Shown in pieces: positions 4,511 to 5,266 of a stretch of DNA of 5,266 nucleotides. This DNA is from Spirochaetes bacterium ADurb.Bin110. Lineage in GTDB: Bacteria > Spirochaetota > Spirochaetia > Treponematales > Rectinemataceae. The position numbers were made by a program, and so were the translations under genes. The DNA is taken from contig MWDY01000147.1 in NCBI GenBank assembly GCA_002070755.1, positions 1 through 5,266 on the forward strand, written 5' to 3'. Position 1 is the first letter of the stretch. Every line of letters begins with the position of its first letter. The notes under the pieces were generated by a model, which was not told the origin of the DNA, did no database searches, and worked only from the letters and a program-made list of their open reading frames with translations.

Positions 4511-5266
4511 ATGAAAGACAATCCAATAAAACATTTTCATATTGATAAATTAGAGATTAAATCTATTGGCCACGATCTGCAAAGACCAGAATGCATTCTT
4601 GCCGAGCCTGATGGAACTTTATGGGCTGCAGATGCTCGCGGTGGAGTAATGCATATCAAGTCAGATGGGACTCAGGAACTTATCACCCAGAAACGATCGA
4701 ACGATTTCGCCAAAAGTGTAAGCGATGTAGATAGATATACTAAAGGTACTTTGCCAAATGGATTGGCTTTTGCAAATAACGGCGACATATTGATTTCAAA
4801 CTTTGGCACAGATTGCCTCGAAGTGATGAAAAGGACAGGTGAGACCGAACTCCTTTTGGATGCAATCGAAGGAGAACCGATTGGCAAAGTCAATTTTGTT
4901 CTAAGGGACTCAAAGAATCGATTGTGGATCACCGTCACAACACGGCTTAAAAACTGGATTGATGCTCTTGTGCCTGATCTCGATGATGGCTATATCATTC
5001 GGCTGGATGAGCGCGGTCCCCATATTGCCGCTGAGGGTTTTCATTTCACTAACGAGGTGAGATTCGACAAGAATGAAGAATTCCTCTATGTGGTAGAGAC
5101 CACAGGAGGACGAATTCTTCGTTTCCGCGTCGATGAAAAGGGTGATCTGAGAAATCGTGAGGTATATGGACCTTCGCACCTAGGCGTTGGTGCTTATCCC
5201 GATGGTATTGCCTTTGATGCCTTTGGAAATCTGTGGGGTACTATGGTCTATTCCGATAAGCTTTTT
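4511..5266 (+). CDS. SMP-30/gluconolactonase-like beta-propeller protein; 3'-truncated by window edge
   Basis: The frame opens with ATG at 4511, preceded by AGGGAGG (4498-4504), and runs 252 codons without a stop to the window end. Family members are about 300 residues, so roughly the last sixth is missing. Repeated beta-propeller blade motifs are visible: CILAEPDGTLWAAD (residues 28-41), LPNGLAFANNGDILISN (81-97), RDSKNRLWIT (132-141), NEVRFDKNEEFLYVVETT (181-198) and YPDGIAFDAFGNLWGT (229-244). Candidate metal and substrate residues by family analogy are E27, N128, N181 and D231. By family it would hydrolyse a sugar-acid lactone or a related ester in the cytoplasm; no signal peptide is seen. 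It starts 3 bases after the cupin stop, so the two are surely one operon, and its ribosome binding site is partly inside the cupin-terminal hairpin. The related strictosidine-synthase-like fold cannot be fully excluded. Confidence 0.88.
   Translation, partial: MKDNPIKHFHIDKLEIKSIGHDLQRPECILAEPDGTLWAADARGGVMHIKSDGTQELITQKRSNDFAKSVSDVDRYTKGTLPNGLAFANNGDILISNFGTDCLEVMKRTGETELLLDAIEGEPIGKVNFVLRDSKNRLWITVTTRLKNWIDALVPDLDDGYIIRLDERGPHIAAEGFHFTNEVRFDKNEEFLYVVETTGGRILRFRVDEKGDLRNREVYGPSHLGVGAYPDGIAFDAFGNLWGTMVYSDKLF

Noticed and set aside
4672..5179. Two overlapping minus-strand open frames (4672-4938 and 4910-5179)
   Set aside because: They oppose the SMP-30-like gene, whose repeated blade motifs run through the whole stretch.
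1..5266. Mobile element, toxin-antitoxin, CRISPR or phage defence content
   Set aside because: No transposase, integrase, repeat-spacer pattern, terminal repeats or defence-gene domains were seen; all genes look metabolic or membrane-associated.

Overview
The window looks like chromosomal DNA from a bacterium, most likely an anaerobic Firmicute (Clostridia or Negativicutes type). This is inferred from a moderate-to-low GC content (low-to-mid 40s percent by eye), strong AAGGAGG-like ribosome binding sites, consensus sigma-A-type promoters, and a C_GCAxxG_C_C family gene, a family common in anaerobes. No phylogenetic marker is present, so the lineage is tentative. There are no RNA genes, CRISPR arrays, insertion sequences or phage genes.

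Left part (1-1552, + strand). The window opens inside the 3' end of a PEP-utilizing enzyme (dikinase/PEP-synthase-like) with its C-terminal swivelling phosphohistidine domain intact. A 14-bp stem-loop follows, then a small integral membrane protein that resembles the DUF1097 (YcdZ-like) family. A strong intrinsic terminator at 1516-1552 closes this unit.

Middle part (1634-3961, - strand). Read in transcription order, there is a C_GCAxxG_C_C family protein (3961-3452), a transaldolase-family protein (3363-2329) and an HD-domain phosphohydrolase-like protein (2296-1634). The transaldolase has its own near-consensus promoter in the gap before it. Transaldolase and HD gene are 32 bp apart and are very probably one operon.

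Right part (4023-5266, + strand). Divergent from these lies a consensus promoter driving a small cupin and, three bases after its stop, an SMP-30/gluconolactonase-like gene that runs off the end of the window.

Two regulatory structures tie the locus together. The 13-bp sequence ATCGATAATCGAT, a palindrome apart from its centre base, occurs twice: just downstream of the -10 box of the transaldolase promoter (-) and just downstream of the -10 box of the cupin promoter (+). This is the position expected of a repressor operator and makes the two transcripts look like one regulon, probably for catabolism of a sugar or sugar acid (transaldolase plus lactonase-like protein plus cupin); the substrate cannot be read from the window. 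Second, a perfect 17-bp inverted repeat with a 4-nt loop forms the last codons of the cupin gene and runs into the Shine-Dalgarno of the SMP-30 gene, suggesting translational coupling or an mRNA processing site.
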